Notes under the pieces: model-generated
Databases searched by the model: none
Seen by the model: only the letters and a program-made list of their open reading frames with translations
Told to the model about the DNA's origin: nothing
Program-made: the position numbers and the translations under genes
Part shown: piece after piece, positions 1 to 11,458 of the stretch
How positions within the stretch are numbered: position 1 is the first letter of the stretch
Layout: each line of letters begins with the position of its first letter
Source: Periplaneta americana
Taxonomy: Eukaryota; Arthropoda; Insecta; Blattodea; Blattidae
NCBI RefSeq assembly: GCF_040183065.1
Contig: NC_091119.1
Location: 205,720,298-205,784,297, forward strand
DNA: 64,000 nucleotides
Direction of reading: 5' to 3'

Positions 1-50
1 CCCTCTTTTCTTAGCATTCCAGATTTTTTGTCTGTAAAGTGTTTTTGTCG

Positions 51-380
51 TCCCGCGCCTTGGCGTCGTGGTCTAAGGCATCCTGCCTAGGACTCGCGTT
101 ACGGAATGCGCGCTGGTTCGAGTCCTCATGGGGGAAGAAATTTTCTCATGAAATTTCAGCCAGTGTATGGGACCGGTGCCCACCCAGCATCGTGATGCAC
201 TTGGGGAGCTACGATAGGTAGCGAAATCCGGTTGCGAATGCCAGCTAACCACACGATACCTCCATTCTGGTTTGATGATCGTCCACCTCTGTTTCGACAT
301 GTGGGCGTGAGGCCAGCAGCCGGCTGGTCGGCCTAGGCCCTTCACGGGCTGTAGCGCCACGGATTATTATTTATTATTAA
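51..380 (+). mobile_element. SINE family 1, tRNA-headed (long type)
   Basis: It begins with a tRNA-like head (GTGGTCTAAGGCATC as A box, GGTTCGAGTCC as B box) and ends GCCACGGATTATTATT. A second copy at 32101-32480 is collinear except for about 26 bp missing here at a GCTA microhomology. Confidence 0.8.
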
Positions 381-697
381 AGTGCTTTCGTCACAATAAC
401 TAAAAATAATTATTTCTCACTAATGACATTACCGACCACAACATGCTAAATGCTCAGTTTATGAATTCTTAGAGAATTTACAATGTTGACGAACGTCACT
501 ATGAACTGATTGCTTATTAAAATGTGTAATTTATTATTTTTATAACGACAATACTTTAATACAAGTAAAAACAGCACACTGTCGCTGTAGCCGAGGTTTC
601 GTACTAACCGTGATCGCTATAACCAAGTTCAACTGTATTTAAAGTTATGAACACCACAGATGTCTGTAAGTTAAAGTCTGTAGTTATTGATTATTAG
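381..697. other. Gene A intron sequence
   Basis: AT-rich intron DNA leading to the acceptor at 697. I see nothing else. Confidence 0.5.
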
Positions 698-852
698 GTA
701 AAGGAAAAAGCAAAGGCAGGGGTGAATCTCCAGAAGGAAAGGAAAAAGGCAAAAATGGCCGAGGTGGACCTCCCGAGGGTAATGGCCAAGCAAGAGGATG
801 TAGTCCAACAGCTCTGAAATTCTTCACGTGTATGGAACGGGAAGTTGACAAG
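698..852 (+). CDS. Gene A, antepenultimate exon (Gly/Lys-rich insert plus C5 and C6)
   Basis: The acceptor is TTATTAG at 691-697 and the donor is AAG|gtaatt. It enters in phase 1 and leaves in phase 0. It encodes a GKGKSKGRGESPEGK-type stretch followed by two cysteines nine residues apart. It is the counterpart of gene B exon 8 but is shorter and has few histidines. Confidence 0.75.
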
Positions 853-1512
853 GTAATTGCATTTAAGTCTGCGAATTAGATACTGAAAATAGTGACGTAG
901 ATGTATTACAAAAACATGATTTATAATACACCGCAGGTTCACAGGGGTAGTTTCCCCTCACATATCAACATATTAATTTATTAAGTATTAGGCTATCAAG
1001 GGTAATTTACTTATTAAGACATTTAAAACCTTTAATACGGTAACAGAATTCTACCTCATAAATTCTTATTACGCCTTTCTCAATAGTATATTATCTGGAG
1101 AAAGAGCAGTAGCATATCCGAGAATCTCTTTCTACACGAAAAAAAAAATATATACGCATTTTAACAGGGTCTGCATATGATGCTCACTGTAAAAGAAAAA
1201 AAATTTAACTGTCATAAATTTATACATATTCCAATGTCTAATGAAAATTAAGAAAAACTTTAATACTTATCATACTAAAACAGAGGTTCATCACTATAAT
1301 ACAAAGTACAATCTTTCAGAACCTAGAGTTAGATTAAGTGAGTCCAAAAATGGTTCAGTTCTATTGCTATAACAATGTTTAATAAGTTACCACAAAAGGC
1401 ACATGATGCAAGTTATATGCAATTTAAATCTGTTTTGTATAACTGGTGAATTTCTTGACTCTACTGTAAATGTATTTTAAATTAATAAGCTGCATTGTTC
1501 TATATTACTACG

Positions 1513-1602
<90 letters not shown>

Positions 1603-3170
1603 GTTACCAGTATTGTATTTCATTTCTATTGTTATATTCATCTGTTTTTATATTTTATGTCAAATAAAATAAAACAATAAATCTCCAGGAGAAGATTTAA
1701 TAAATAGTGAATTATTTAAATATGCTAGCCATAAATTTCTACAAAGATTTTTGAGATTTTTAAATTTGATTTGGGAGGGACAAGGATTTCCCGAAAGCTG
1801 GACTAAATCTATTGTAATTCCTATACATAAGAGAGGAGATTTGAAAATTACGGATAATTATAGAGGAATAAGTTTATTGAACGCAGGATATAAAATTTAT
1901 GCAAATATTTTGAAAAACAAACTCAATAAGCATTACGACAATATTATCAGTGAGGAACAAAATGGTTTTCGTCGAGGAAGATCCTGTTGTGATGGATATT
2001 TCGCATTGAAATTACTGGTTGAGAAACATAGAGAATTTAATTTAGAAACGCATATGGCATTCATTGACTTTAAAAAGGCTTTTGATAAAGTCAATCGGAA
2101 TAAATTACTTCAGATTTTGGCAGATGATCAAGTACCTCAACAGATTATACAAAATATTTACAATATATATAAAACAACCATCATAGCAATTCGAAGCAAC
2201 AATAAACTTTCACAGTGGCGACCCATTTATAGTGGAGTACGACAAGGCTGTGGCCTTTCACCACTTCTGTTTATTATATATATAAATAGAATCATTCAAG
2301 ATTGGCGACAGACACGCCATGGATTTATTCCAATTAATCGAAATTTGCAGCTTGATGCTTTACTTTTCGCTGATGATTTAGTTCTCATGGCATCAACTGA
2401 AGGTGATTTACAATATTCAGTACACAATTTAAATAAGGTCAGTGAAAAATATAACATGGAAATTAATATTGAAAAATCGACAATCATGTCATTTTGTGGG
2501 AAATTCCCTGTACCAAGCAAAATCTGTTTGAATAATAAAATAATAGAAAGAGTAAATACCTTCACTTATCTTGGCTATACACTATCACCTTATGATGAAG
2601 TAGATATTGCTGAAAAAATATGTAAATATAATAAAACAATGGGGATCATTAATAAAATCATGAAACCTTCACTAGCACAAAGACACACAAGAATAGGCTT
2701 GTATAAAACCTTAGCACAGCCAGTATTAAGCTATGGTAGCGAAGCGTGGACTGTGAAGAATAAAGATGTCAGTAGAATAACAGCAAGTGAGATGAGGTTC
2801 ATGTGAGCAACAGCTGGATATACTCGCTGGGATCATAAAAAAAAATGAGGACCTAATGCAAGAACTTCAAATAGAACCCATTATGCAGTTCATCAGCAAA
2901 TATCAACTTCAGTGGAAGGGTCATCTCGAACGAATGAATCGATGCAGAATTCCAAAAGCACTGCTTCATTGCCATCCATATGGCAAAAGATCTCTAGGCC
3001 GTCCAAAGAAGAGATGGACTGAAAATTCTAGTTTGAGACCGTAACAGGCCACTTGGCCTAATACTTGTTAGGAAGATGATGATGATGATGTCAAATATTC
3101 TTTTATATCTCTTGTAATTTAGTATTTTTTATATCTATTGCAACAAACTGCTGCTCATGACATTAATAAA

Positions 3171-3206
<36 letters not shown>

Positions 3207-6200
3207 ACACCTACAGTACATACATTCAACTGATGCTGAAGATTATATTGCAAATGTTAGATATAAACACCTAAATTTCTATCAGTTTAGAATACTTCTA
3301 TTATTATTACAAAGGGCTATTTCTGAAACGAATTTCATCGTTATAATTCATGAAAATGATTCTGGAGCTACAATTTACATTGCAAATAAAACGAAAAATA
3401 TTTTTAAAATTTTTATTTAAGTTTTTGGAAAATTTTCAATCTTTCGTTTTCAGATTGTAATAAAATATGAATTATCTGTAAACCATTGATATTAGTGTTA
3501 TACTAATTTAACAACAAGTATGGAATATTGCTAATAACTTCTTAAATTTTAATTTTAGAAACAAATTATACAGTGTTTGAAAAGTTATTCAGACTGTACT
3601 GTAAATATGAGATGGAACACATCAGTCACGTAACTGTGAGGAAGACAATGGACTGTTTCTGCGATAGACTGGGACATTGTTTGTCTGTGAATGTTTCTCA
3701 TTTTGAGCATCTGTTGTAAAGTTTGGTTAAGAATAGTATCTTGTTTAGTTTTATGGCCTACTCAACATGATTTTACATACAAATATTTGTCTCAAGTTTG
3801 AAGTCAACGAAACGGTTTGCTAGTTGTGATGATGACATCAGACAGCTGCGAAAGCAAAGTGCGTGGTGTTTCAAATAAATTGAATTCATTCGATAGGAGA
3901 GTGGAACTATCTAACAATCCATTCGATAGTTTGCAATCGGTTTTCAATTTCGTGCGGTTTGTAAACTAAACAAACTCATTGGATATTTTCAGAATATCGA
4001 ATAATTCGACAGGGTAGTTTTCTCGATTAGGAGGTAGTAAGTCAGTACTGTAGTAAGACAGAAAGTAATGGGACTAAGATTACTCTAAAGCAACGATTAG
4101 GCACAGAAATTCTATGATAAGTCAAGGAGGGAAGGGTTAAATGTGGTAGGATTTTGAGTAAGAGGGAATAGAAGTACAGTGGGACTCCACAAATAGACGC
4201 TCAGTCTCATACACTTCACGATACAAGGCAAGTCAACGCATCCTGTCCCGTGCTGCACAGGGCCAACCAGTTGAACCAGTGCAGTAGAGTGCAGATACTC
4301 GTACACGTTGGCAGCAAGGCAGGGAACAAAAATGTGTACTTATGTTGAAGCTGAAGTTACAACTATTGGAACAGTTTAAGAAAGGTGAATCAATCAGAGC
4401 CATCCCTCAAGAATTTGAGTTTTTCCTCTAGAAGTTTGTTTTATGTTTCAGATGTATTACGTATATATTATACTTAATCACGGATTTGTTTTGTTCTAGA
4501 TTTTGCATATACAATATATTATTTAAAATTATGTACGTTAATTATTTATGTTTCGGTCCGCATGCCATAAAAACATTGTACAGCCCTTATGTTTACCAAT
4601 GTCCGCAGTACTCCGTAGAAAGACAGCGTTCGTACCTCGTCTCGCTCACAGACCATTGCTGTGTCTATTTGTGGGGTTCCACTGTAGTTAGTTAGGTTAT
4701 GAACTTGGGTAAAAAGAGCTATATAAATTAAAAATTATTGTAAATGAATGTAATAATTGTAGTACCAAATGCAAAACTGTAAGTTCCACGTTACATGAAT
4801 GTAATTGCTGACACGAAATATATGACATATCATATAAGGTCAATGGGTCAATATTTCTTAAGTATAGAGATTCGTTCCGAGTTCAGCAATCGAAAAGTCA
4901 AGCCAAGTCATGTGCTCTTGAGATTTTTTGTTTGCGCTGTTTGAGGAGATATTTTCACATGAGCTCCTTAACAGTTTCCTTCAAAGTTATTTTTACAAAG
5001 ATTCCTAGAGGAACAAGTTAATTTATCTCGATCTTTTATTAGTTTAATTACAATATTGCTAGCAATATTATATTTTGTGTTTTACTTAACTGCATATTTC
5101 TAATTGCTGGATTAACAATTAAATATCTAGACTCCAAAGCAGCTATTCTATCAATAGTCTCTAAACACACACCTTCATCTCAAACAGCAGAAATAACTAA
5201 AATGCTCTCTGAATTAATATCACTCAATAAAAGAATTGTATTCCAATGGATACCATCCCATTGTGGAATCCTGGGAAACGAGAATGCGGATGCTTTAGCA
5301 AAGAAGGGCAGCATTGCTACTTACAGACCTGTTACTAAATCTACGTATTACTCTGTGAAGAGATTTATTAAATCTACATACTTAGACTTCAACAAACAAC
5401 ATTTGATAACACAATCACAAGGGAAAAAATGGAACTCTCTGCATCATAATCCACAGTTAATTCCCGATTTACCACGAAAATCGTCTGTAGCTGCATTTAG
5501 ATTGGCAACAGGCCAGGATTGTTTGGCCAAACACCTGCATAGAATTGGAATATATCAATCCCCTAACTGCCCATTGTGCAACTCAAACCAAGAAATGGAT
5601 TCGGAACACCTCAAAATCTGTGATTCAGTGGCTGACCATGATAATATCTTTGAAAAATATTGGAGTGCAAGAGGTCAAATGACTTTATTGTCAAACACCT
5701 GGCATTAGAAAACAACAACATATCTACGTCGAGATTCAAGACGTACGCTGAAACTTGTCCGACTGCAAAACTATTATCTCATGTCTAGTGTTGTGCATCC
5801 ATAACAGCTGTTATGAAATATGTGCCTTGAATTCATCACGCTCATTTTATGCCCATGAACAATATTCTATTTTTTAACATCACTGATCTAAAACAATAAT
5901 TTACTTCATTCTTGGATACACTTTTCTAATATTTGTATAATCACTCATGAACGTCATTGTGTTATATTATATTTTTATTTTAGTAGATTATTTACGACGC
6001 TTTATCAACATCGTAGGTTATTTAACGTCTGAATGAGATGAAGGTGATAATGCCGGTGAAATGAGTCCGGGGACCAACACCGAAAGTTAACCAGCATTTG
6101 CTCATATTGGGTTGAGGGAAAACCCCAGAAAAAACCTCCACCAGGTAACTTGCACCGACCGGGAATCGAACCCGGGTCATCTGGTTTCGCAGCTAGACGC

Positions 6201-7645
6201 GCTGACCGTTACTCAACAGGTGTGGACGTTATATTATAAATTTGGTGTTAAATTATTAGTAGTTGACTAGTTTTGACATCGTCCTCTACAATATTATTAA
6301 CACAGTGAAGTAGTTACTATTGTTCAATGACGTTCATCAGTAGTAATAATTTACTGTCGGTTATACTTATAAGAATGCTTATCTTTTCTTTCTAAATTTC
6401 TTACAGAACTGTCCGGAAGAGCATCGACGAAAGAGTAAGTACACAAGAATGTATTACTATAGGAATTGTGTACCATAACTAAACACCATTCCTAGGGTAT
6501 TAACTCATTTCAACTCTACAATCTACTGTATTATGTGTAAAGGACATGCAGCAGTATCTTCGTCGATACCCTTTTTGCGCACACGTTGACGCAAATTTAT
6601 CTAATATTTTATTCTGTGAAAGTGCCAACATTCCGACGTAAATAAAACAACTGTGAAATAATTATATAATTATATATCTATAGATTTTTCGAGTACACAC
6701 TATAAAATTGTTATGAGTTATGAGAAAGAAAAAGATGTACCTCAAGATATAATTCCTCTGAATCAAGAAGTAAATAATAAACTAGAAGAGCGCCTTACAA
6801 TAAGATAAAATAGTGAGAATTCGTCATATAAGAAATGAAAGAAAGTCTCTAAAAGTGGAATGCGTGACAGATTCGGAAAATTCTCTCTCCCTCCTAACAA
6901 AAATGTGATCAGAGCTAATCTAATTTCCGTTTTCGTTTGTCTGATGTTCTGATGAACAGAAATTCCACATACTCTTAAAATACGAAACCAATAACTTGTC
7001 TAATTGAAGTCATGAATTGTGTAAGGACGGATTTTCGAATTTTATGGACGTAGTATTAGAAAGACTTCAGTGATAACTAACGTAACCTGTAGCCTAATTG
7101 AGGAAAATATCTAATTTAATTACACAATAAGTCTTAAACTCACCAACTGCAGCAGAAATGAGGGAATCACTGCCAACCAAATTCTGCACTCACCTGAAAC
7201 AAAAGAAATGCATTTTATATACAGCTTGGAAGGAAACCTCTCAATTTTTTTCTCTGGTACGAATTCTTGAATTGAGGTTAATAAAAATGCAACAACTGAG
7301 GGATTACGTATCGTTGATGGCAACGGTATCTCTTATTAGAAAGATGACTTTGAGAATTTGCGATAGGTTTACCTAACAATCGCCTTAAAGTTGGGGAGAT
7401 TCTCGAACAAAAGCTTCAGCAAACAATAAGTCCAAACGGGATTCGAATACACGCTTCAGCGCAGTCTTGGAGCATTCATAAAGTAGGGGAATCCCCACTC
7501 ACTTTGTTACATAAAACAATGTCATCTCTTGAGACTACACAGAGCAAGCTACGATCGTCGAATTCTAGTACATTATTAACTGAGTTTCTTATTTTCAGGT
7601 AACGAATGTCAGAAAAAGAAGAAAACGGAAGAAAATGACGACTAA
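698..7645 (+). CDS. Gene A: 3' part of a plus-C odorant-binding-like secreted protein (partial, three exons)
   Basis: Three coding exons can be joined in phase: 698-852, 6407-6434 and 7599-7645 (stop TAA 7643-7645). The upstream exons lie before the window. The readable protein starts with a Lys/Gly/Glu/Pro-rich stretch of about 33 residues and then carries C-x9-C-x8-C-P-x9-C, ending in a Lys/Glu/Asp tail. This is the last part of the plus-C odorant-binding cysteine pattern, and it matches gene B (16805-39199) in spacing, exon borders and phases. Both genes read NCPEEHR at the proline-bearing cysteine. Two AATAAA signals follow at 7662-7667 and 7672-7677. The family binds small hydrophobic ligands in extracellular fluid; whether this member does is unknown. 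The exons are seen directly; the family call comes from cysteine spacing and from the more complete gene B. Confidence 0.75.
853..1360. other. Gene A intron sequence
   Basis: AT-rich unique-looking DNA without an open frame of note. Confidence 0.5.
1361..1675 (+). mobile_element. LINE 3' end remnant with TTA array
   Basis: One frame reads FNKLPQKAHDASYMQFKSVL, like the extreme C-terminus of CR1/jockey-type LINE proteins. An ATT array (about 1508-1602) and AATAAAATAAAA tail follow. A weak call from a short match. Confidence 0.4.
1676..3210 (+). mobile_element. LINE, 5'-truncated, with reverse transcriptase
   Basis: An open frame from about 1682 to 2806 covers most of a non-LTR reverse transcriptase: PIHKRGDLKITDNYRGISLL, AFIDFKKAFDKVNR, the PIYSGVRQGCGLSPLLF block and FADDLVLM. 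A stop at 2804-2806 and a small frame break separate the C-terminal part (2856-3044, LQWKGHLERMNRCRIPKALL then GRPKKRW). It ends in an ATTG-repeat tail (3171-3206). The endonuclease half is missing. It lies in sense in a gene A intron. Confidence 0.9.
3211..4176. other. Gene A intron sequence
   Basis: AT-rich DNA; a short open frame at 3202-3420 has no recognisable match. No gene seen. Confidence 0.4.
4177..4684 (+). mobile_element. pogo/Tigger-type short element
   Basis: Inverted ends CAGTGGGACTCCACAAATAG and CTATTTGTGGGGTTCCACTG are flanked by TA on both sides. Inside, one frame reads LKLQLLEQFKKGESIRAIPQ, matching the N-terminal DNA-binding helix-turn-helix of pogo-like transposases. The catalytic part is absent, so it is an internal-deletion derivative. 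Confidence 0.75.
4690..5126. other. Gene A intron sequence
   Basis: AT-rich DNA; nothing recognisable. Confidence 0.4.
5127..5725 (+). mobile_element. LINE 3' fragment with RNase H domain (copy 1)
   Basis: It reads LDSKAAILSIVSKHTPSSQT, then the RNase H block WIPSHCGILGNENADALAKK, then a C-terminal zinc-finger-like NCPLCNSNQEMDSEHLKIC. It stops at 5706-5708 and ends AACAACAACA. RNase H places it with the I/R1/LOA-like clades. A second copy lies inverted at 41538-42191. Confidence 0.9.
5971..6228 (-). mobile_element. SINE family 2, tRNA-headed
   Basis: In reverse it has the tRNA-like head (TGAGTAACGGTCAGCGCGTC, B box GGTTCGATTCCCGG), a Thr-Ser-like body and the tail TAAATAACC...AAAATA common to copies at 8941, 45381, 58471 and 60924. 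It lies 180 bp before gene A exon 6407-6434. Confidence 0.85.
6407..6434 (+). CDS. Gene A, 28-bp micro-exon with the Cys-Pro motif
   Basis: It is bounded by ttacag and gtaagt and encodes NCPEEHRRK plus one base. It has the same length, phase and near-identical protein as gene B exon 9 (37339-37366), which confirms both as real exons despite their size. Confidence 0.8.
6435..7598. other. Gene A last intron
   Basis: AT-rich sequence; short open frames on both strands around 7120-7376 are not supported by any motif. Confidence 0.4.
7599..7645 (+). CDS. Gene A, last coding exon
   Basis: The acceptor attttcag precedes it; with the carried base it reads SNECQKKKKTEENDD and stop. The cysteine sits nine residues after the Cys-Pro proline, as the plus-C pattern expects (9-11). 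Confidence 0.75.
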
Positions 7646-7661
7646 ATTGAAGAAAAAGGGG

Positions 7662-7677
7662 AATAAAGATGAATAAA
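7662..7677 (+). terminator. Gene A polyadenylation signals
   Basis: Two AATAAA hexamers (7662-7667 and 7672-7677) lie 17-32 bp past the stop codon, giving a very short 3' UTR if the first is used. Confidence 0.55.
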
Positions 7678-7689
7678 GACACAAACAAA

Positions 7690-8010
7690 TATTTGTTATT
7701 AACTGAGTTTCTCAGTCTATATTAAAAACCTTACATTTAGATAGGATTGTACAAGAATTTAAATATAAATCAATTTTCGCTTAATTTAATATCTTCTTAC
7801 TGTAATTATTAAAATGAATCAGTGGATAAGAGAGGTTTCAAAATGTTGATAAAAATAAAGACCTGAGTAAAATTAATTTTGTGTTTGTTGTTCTGGAGGC
7901 ATTTTGAAACTTTGAACATGGCAATTTTATTATTTTAACAATTCGATTCACATTACTATAATTTGTTTGATTTTTAGAATAAATTACATGTAACTAAACT
8001 TGATTTCATG

Positions 8011-8076
<66 letters not shown>

Positions 8077-8308
8077 TGTATATTGTTCCTGTATTTCTGC
8101 TATTGTATTGCTATTGTTCTAATACTGGTTTAGTGGAAGAGAAGGCTTTATGGCCTTAAGTCTGCCAGTAGAAATATGTATATTACTACTTATTGCTACA
8201 ATAAAAATAAAAGTTGCATTCTTTGTAATATTTCTACATATTCCTATAATGTACACATTCTCCAAAATATCTACAACAGCTCTAAATAAAATAAATAAAT
8301 TGTTATGT
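7690..8308. other. Intergenic DNA with TTA array and LINE tail
   Basis: A TTA array occupies about 8009-8074 and is followed by GAGAAGGCTTTATGGCCTTAA (8138-8158), the 3' tail motif shared with other LINE ends in this window (15320, 22640, 50270, 51055). Confidence 0.5.
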
Positions 8309-8749
8309 AGAGTGTCCAAAAAGCCGTTACATTAAGTTGAAGGGATGATGGAAGAGAACAAAGCCAGCATTTTTTGTCAAAAAAAACTTAGACCTTGGAG
8401 CGCTGAGTCGCATAAAGCACGTCACATTGCTGGATAGCCCTGTCGCTTACTCACTCTGAGTGCAGTTGGAGGAAGTACTCAAAGTGGGCACCATTCGACT
8501 CTGAGCAGAGCAACGAACCATTTCCTGTCGAAGTCTCTCATAGATCACAGGAATAGCACGTATCGCGTGCTTTGCGGTCAAAATCCTGTCTCTTAGGTCT
8601 TCCTCATCATTTACAGGAGTGGCGTACACTGACATACCCATTTGACTCCATTAGAAAAACTGTAGATTGGTGAGATCAGGAGGTCTTGGTGGCCAAGCTA
8701 CAGCAAATCCACCTTTCTGGAAAAACACTGTCTAGGAACGCACGAACAT

Positions 8750-9295
8750 TAGGGGAGAGTTCGGTAGCATCGGACATAGGGTAATATCGGACAGTGAGTT
8801 TCTTTCATCTACTACCATATGATAGTACCTGAATGACATGGTTACGTTTCTGTGATGTCGCATACAGAAACGTAACCACGTTTTTATTTTTTTATTTTAT
8901 TGGGTTATTTTCACGACGCTGTATCAACATCTCAAGTTATATTTTCATTTTTTAGTAGGTTGTTTTACGACGCTTTATTAACATCTCAGATTATTTAGCG
9001 TCTGAATGAAATGAAGGTGACAACGTCGGTGAAATGAGTCCGGGGTCCATCACCGAAAGTTACCTAGCATTTGCTCGTATTGGGTTGAGGGAAAACCCAG
9101 GAAAAAACCTCAACCAGGTAACTTGTCCCGACCGGGATTCAAACCCGGGCCAGCTGGTTTCGCGGCCAGACGCCCTGTCCGTTACTCCACAGGTGTGGAC
9201 GTAACCATGTTATTCAAGTACTACCATCTGGTGGTAGATGAAAGAGCGCACTGTCCGATATTACCCGATTTCCGATACTACCCAACTCTCCCCTA
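8750..9295. mobile_element. Foldback MITE inside the mariner-type element
   Basis: Arms of about 95 bp are near reverse complements: TAGGGGAGAGTTCGGTAGCA starts one, and the other ends CTACCCAACTCTCCCCTA. The loop is filled by SINE family 2 sequence. The ends carry TA. Confidence 0.85.
8885..9200 (-). mobile_element. SINE family 2 copy plus a truncated second copy
   Basis: A full copy in reverse runs about 8941-9200. Just before it, 8885-8940 repeats the last 55 bp of the same family, so either two insertions at one tail or a tandem slip. Confidence 0.8.
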
Positions 9296-9573
9296 TGTGT
9301 GAAATACTCGTATGTTCGATTGCCTTCATACTGCAACCACATAGTCTTGCCGCCAAGGTAACCTCTAACAGTAAAGCGGGAAAGCCTTCTTGTAGAAGGT
9401 GAAGGTAGATCTTGTCATTAAGATGGGCTGAAAATAAAATGAGACGAATCAGCATACCAGTTGAACAAAGAGCACTATGGATTCTAACACAGACCTTAAG
9501 ATATCTGACAAAAAGGGATTTATATTCTTCTACCATCCATTACATTTAATGCACGGAATTTTGGGACACCCGA

Positions 9574-9834
9574 TATGTGTATAAAGCTTATAATGAACCG
9601 GACTTGTCCCTTTCTATATTTTGGATACAGTTACATGAACATTAATTTAAGGAATCCCTTGAAATGGAATAGAATCTAATTTCGGGAGAGGAGACTACGA
9701 CCAAGCACTGCGACCTTCCACTATCTATTGCGCTAACCCTCAAGTTAGGCGCATTCTCAAACACACACCGGCTGACTAAACTAAGGTTAGGTGCGTACTG
9801 AGCTTTCGAACAGGCAACCCTTCTCCTTGAGAAA
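9574..9834. other. Intergenic DNA
   Basis: No gene or known element seen. Confidence 0.4.
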
Positions 9835-10035
9835 TGCATATGGAATGTTATTTGGGAGGCACGAGGGAAAAAGACCTCTGGGGATACCGATATGTAGATG
9901 GGAGGGTAATATAAAAATGGGTTTGAGGGAGGTGGGATTTGATGGTAGGGACTGGATTAATCTTGTTCAGGATAGGGACCAATGGCTGGCTTATGTGAGG
10001 GCGGCAATGAACCTCCGGGTTCCTTAAAAGCCATT
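9835..10035 (+). mobile_element. LINE family X, 3' end fragment
   Basis: It reads EGKRPLGIPICRWEGNIKMG then REVGFDGRDWINLVQDRDQW, the C-terminus of the endonuclease/reverse-transcriptase LINE also found at 15440, 18262, 45010, 47394 and 48640. It runs directly into the ATTT array. Confidence 0.85.
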
Positions 10036-11458
10036 TGTAAGTAAAATTAATTAATTAATTAACTTATTTATTTATTAATGTATTTATTTATTCATTCATT
10101 CATTCATTCATTCATTCAATACTTTATTCATTTAGATATTTATTCATTCATTCATTTATTTATTTAGATATTTATTCATTTATTTATTTAGTCATTTTTT
10201 ATTCATTCATTCATTTATTTATTTACATATTTATTCATTTATTCATTTATTTATTTAGTTATTCTTTATTCATTCATTCATTTATTTATTTAGATATTTA
10301 TTCATTTATTCATTTATTTACTTAGTTATTTTTTATTCATTCATTCATTTATTTATTTAGATATTTATTCATTTATTCATTTATTTACTTAGTTATTTTT
10401 ATTCATTCATTCATTTATTTATTTAGATATTTAATCATTTATTCATTTATTTATTTAGTTATTTTTATTCATTCATTCATTCATTTATTTATTTAGATAT
10501 TTATCCATTTATTCATTTATTTATTTAGTTATTTTTTATTCATTCATTCATTTATTTATTTAGATATTTATTCATTTATTCATTTATTTATTTAGTTATT
10601 TTTTATTCATTCATTCATTTATTTATTTAGTTATTTTTTATTCATTCATTCATTTATTTATTTAGATATTTATTTATTTATTTAGATATTTATTCATTTA
10701 TTCATTTATTTATTTAGTTATTTTTTATTCATTCATTCATTTATTTATTTAGATATTTATTCATTTATTCATTTATTTATTTAGTTATTTTTTATTCATT
10801 CATTCACTTATTTATTTATTTATTCATTGATTCATTTATATATGTATTTATTTATTTAGTTATTCATTTATTTATTTATTTATTCATTTATTTATTTATT
10901 TATTTATATATTTATTCATTCATTTATTTATGTATTTATCTATTTATTCATTTAGTTATTTATTTATTCATTCATTCATTTAGTTATTTATTTATTCATT
11001 CATTCATTTAGTTATTTATTTATTCATTCATTTATTTATTTATTCATTCATTTATTTATTTATTCATTCATTCATTTATTTATTTATTTATTCATTCATT
11101 CATTTATGTATTTATTTATTTAGAAATTTATTTATTTAGAAATTTATTTATTTATTTATTCACTCATTTATTTATGCATTTATTTATTTAGTAATTTTTT
11201 TATTTATTTATTTATTCATTCCTTCATTCATTTATTTATGCATTTATTTATGTATTTATTTAGTAATTTATTTATTTATTTATTCATTCATTCATTTATG
11301 TATGTATGTATGTATGTATATATATATTTATTTATTTATATATGTATTTTTTTATTTACTTCTTGTTTATTTATTCATTCATTCATTTATGTATTTATTT
11401 ATTTATGTATTTATTTATTTATGTATTTATTTATTTATTTATTTATTTATTTATTTCA
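10036..11458. repeat. ATTT/ATTC tetranucleotide array, 1.4 kb
   Basis: It is nearly pure TTTA/TTCA. Between about 10130 and 10800 a higher-order unit of roughly 66-70 bp recurs (ATTTAGATATTTATTCATTT, then AGTTATTTTTTATTCATTCA), about nine times. It begins at the 3' end of a LINE fragment. Confidence 0.95.

Larger units (their letters stand above)
8310..9573 (-). mobile_element. mariner/IS630-type transposon, decayed, with nested elements
   Basis: Ends GTGTCCAAAAAGCCGTTACA (left) and GGACACCCGATA (right) are imperfect inverted repeats next to TA. The reverse strand encodes the C-terminal part of a Tc1/mariner-superfamily transposase (8447-8712: MSVYATPVNDEEDLRDRILT and following). The coding region is broken and is interrupted by the foldback element 8750-9295. 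Confidence 0.75.
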
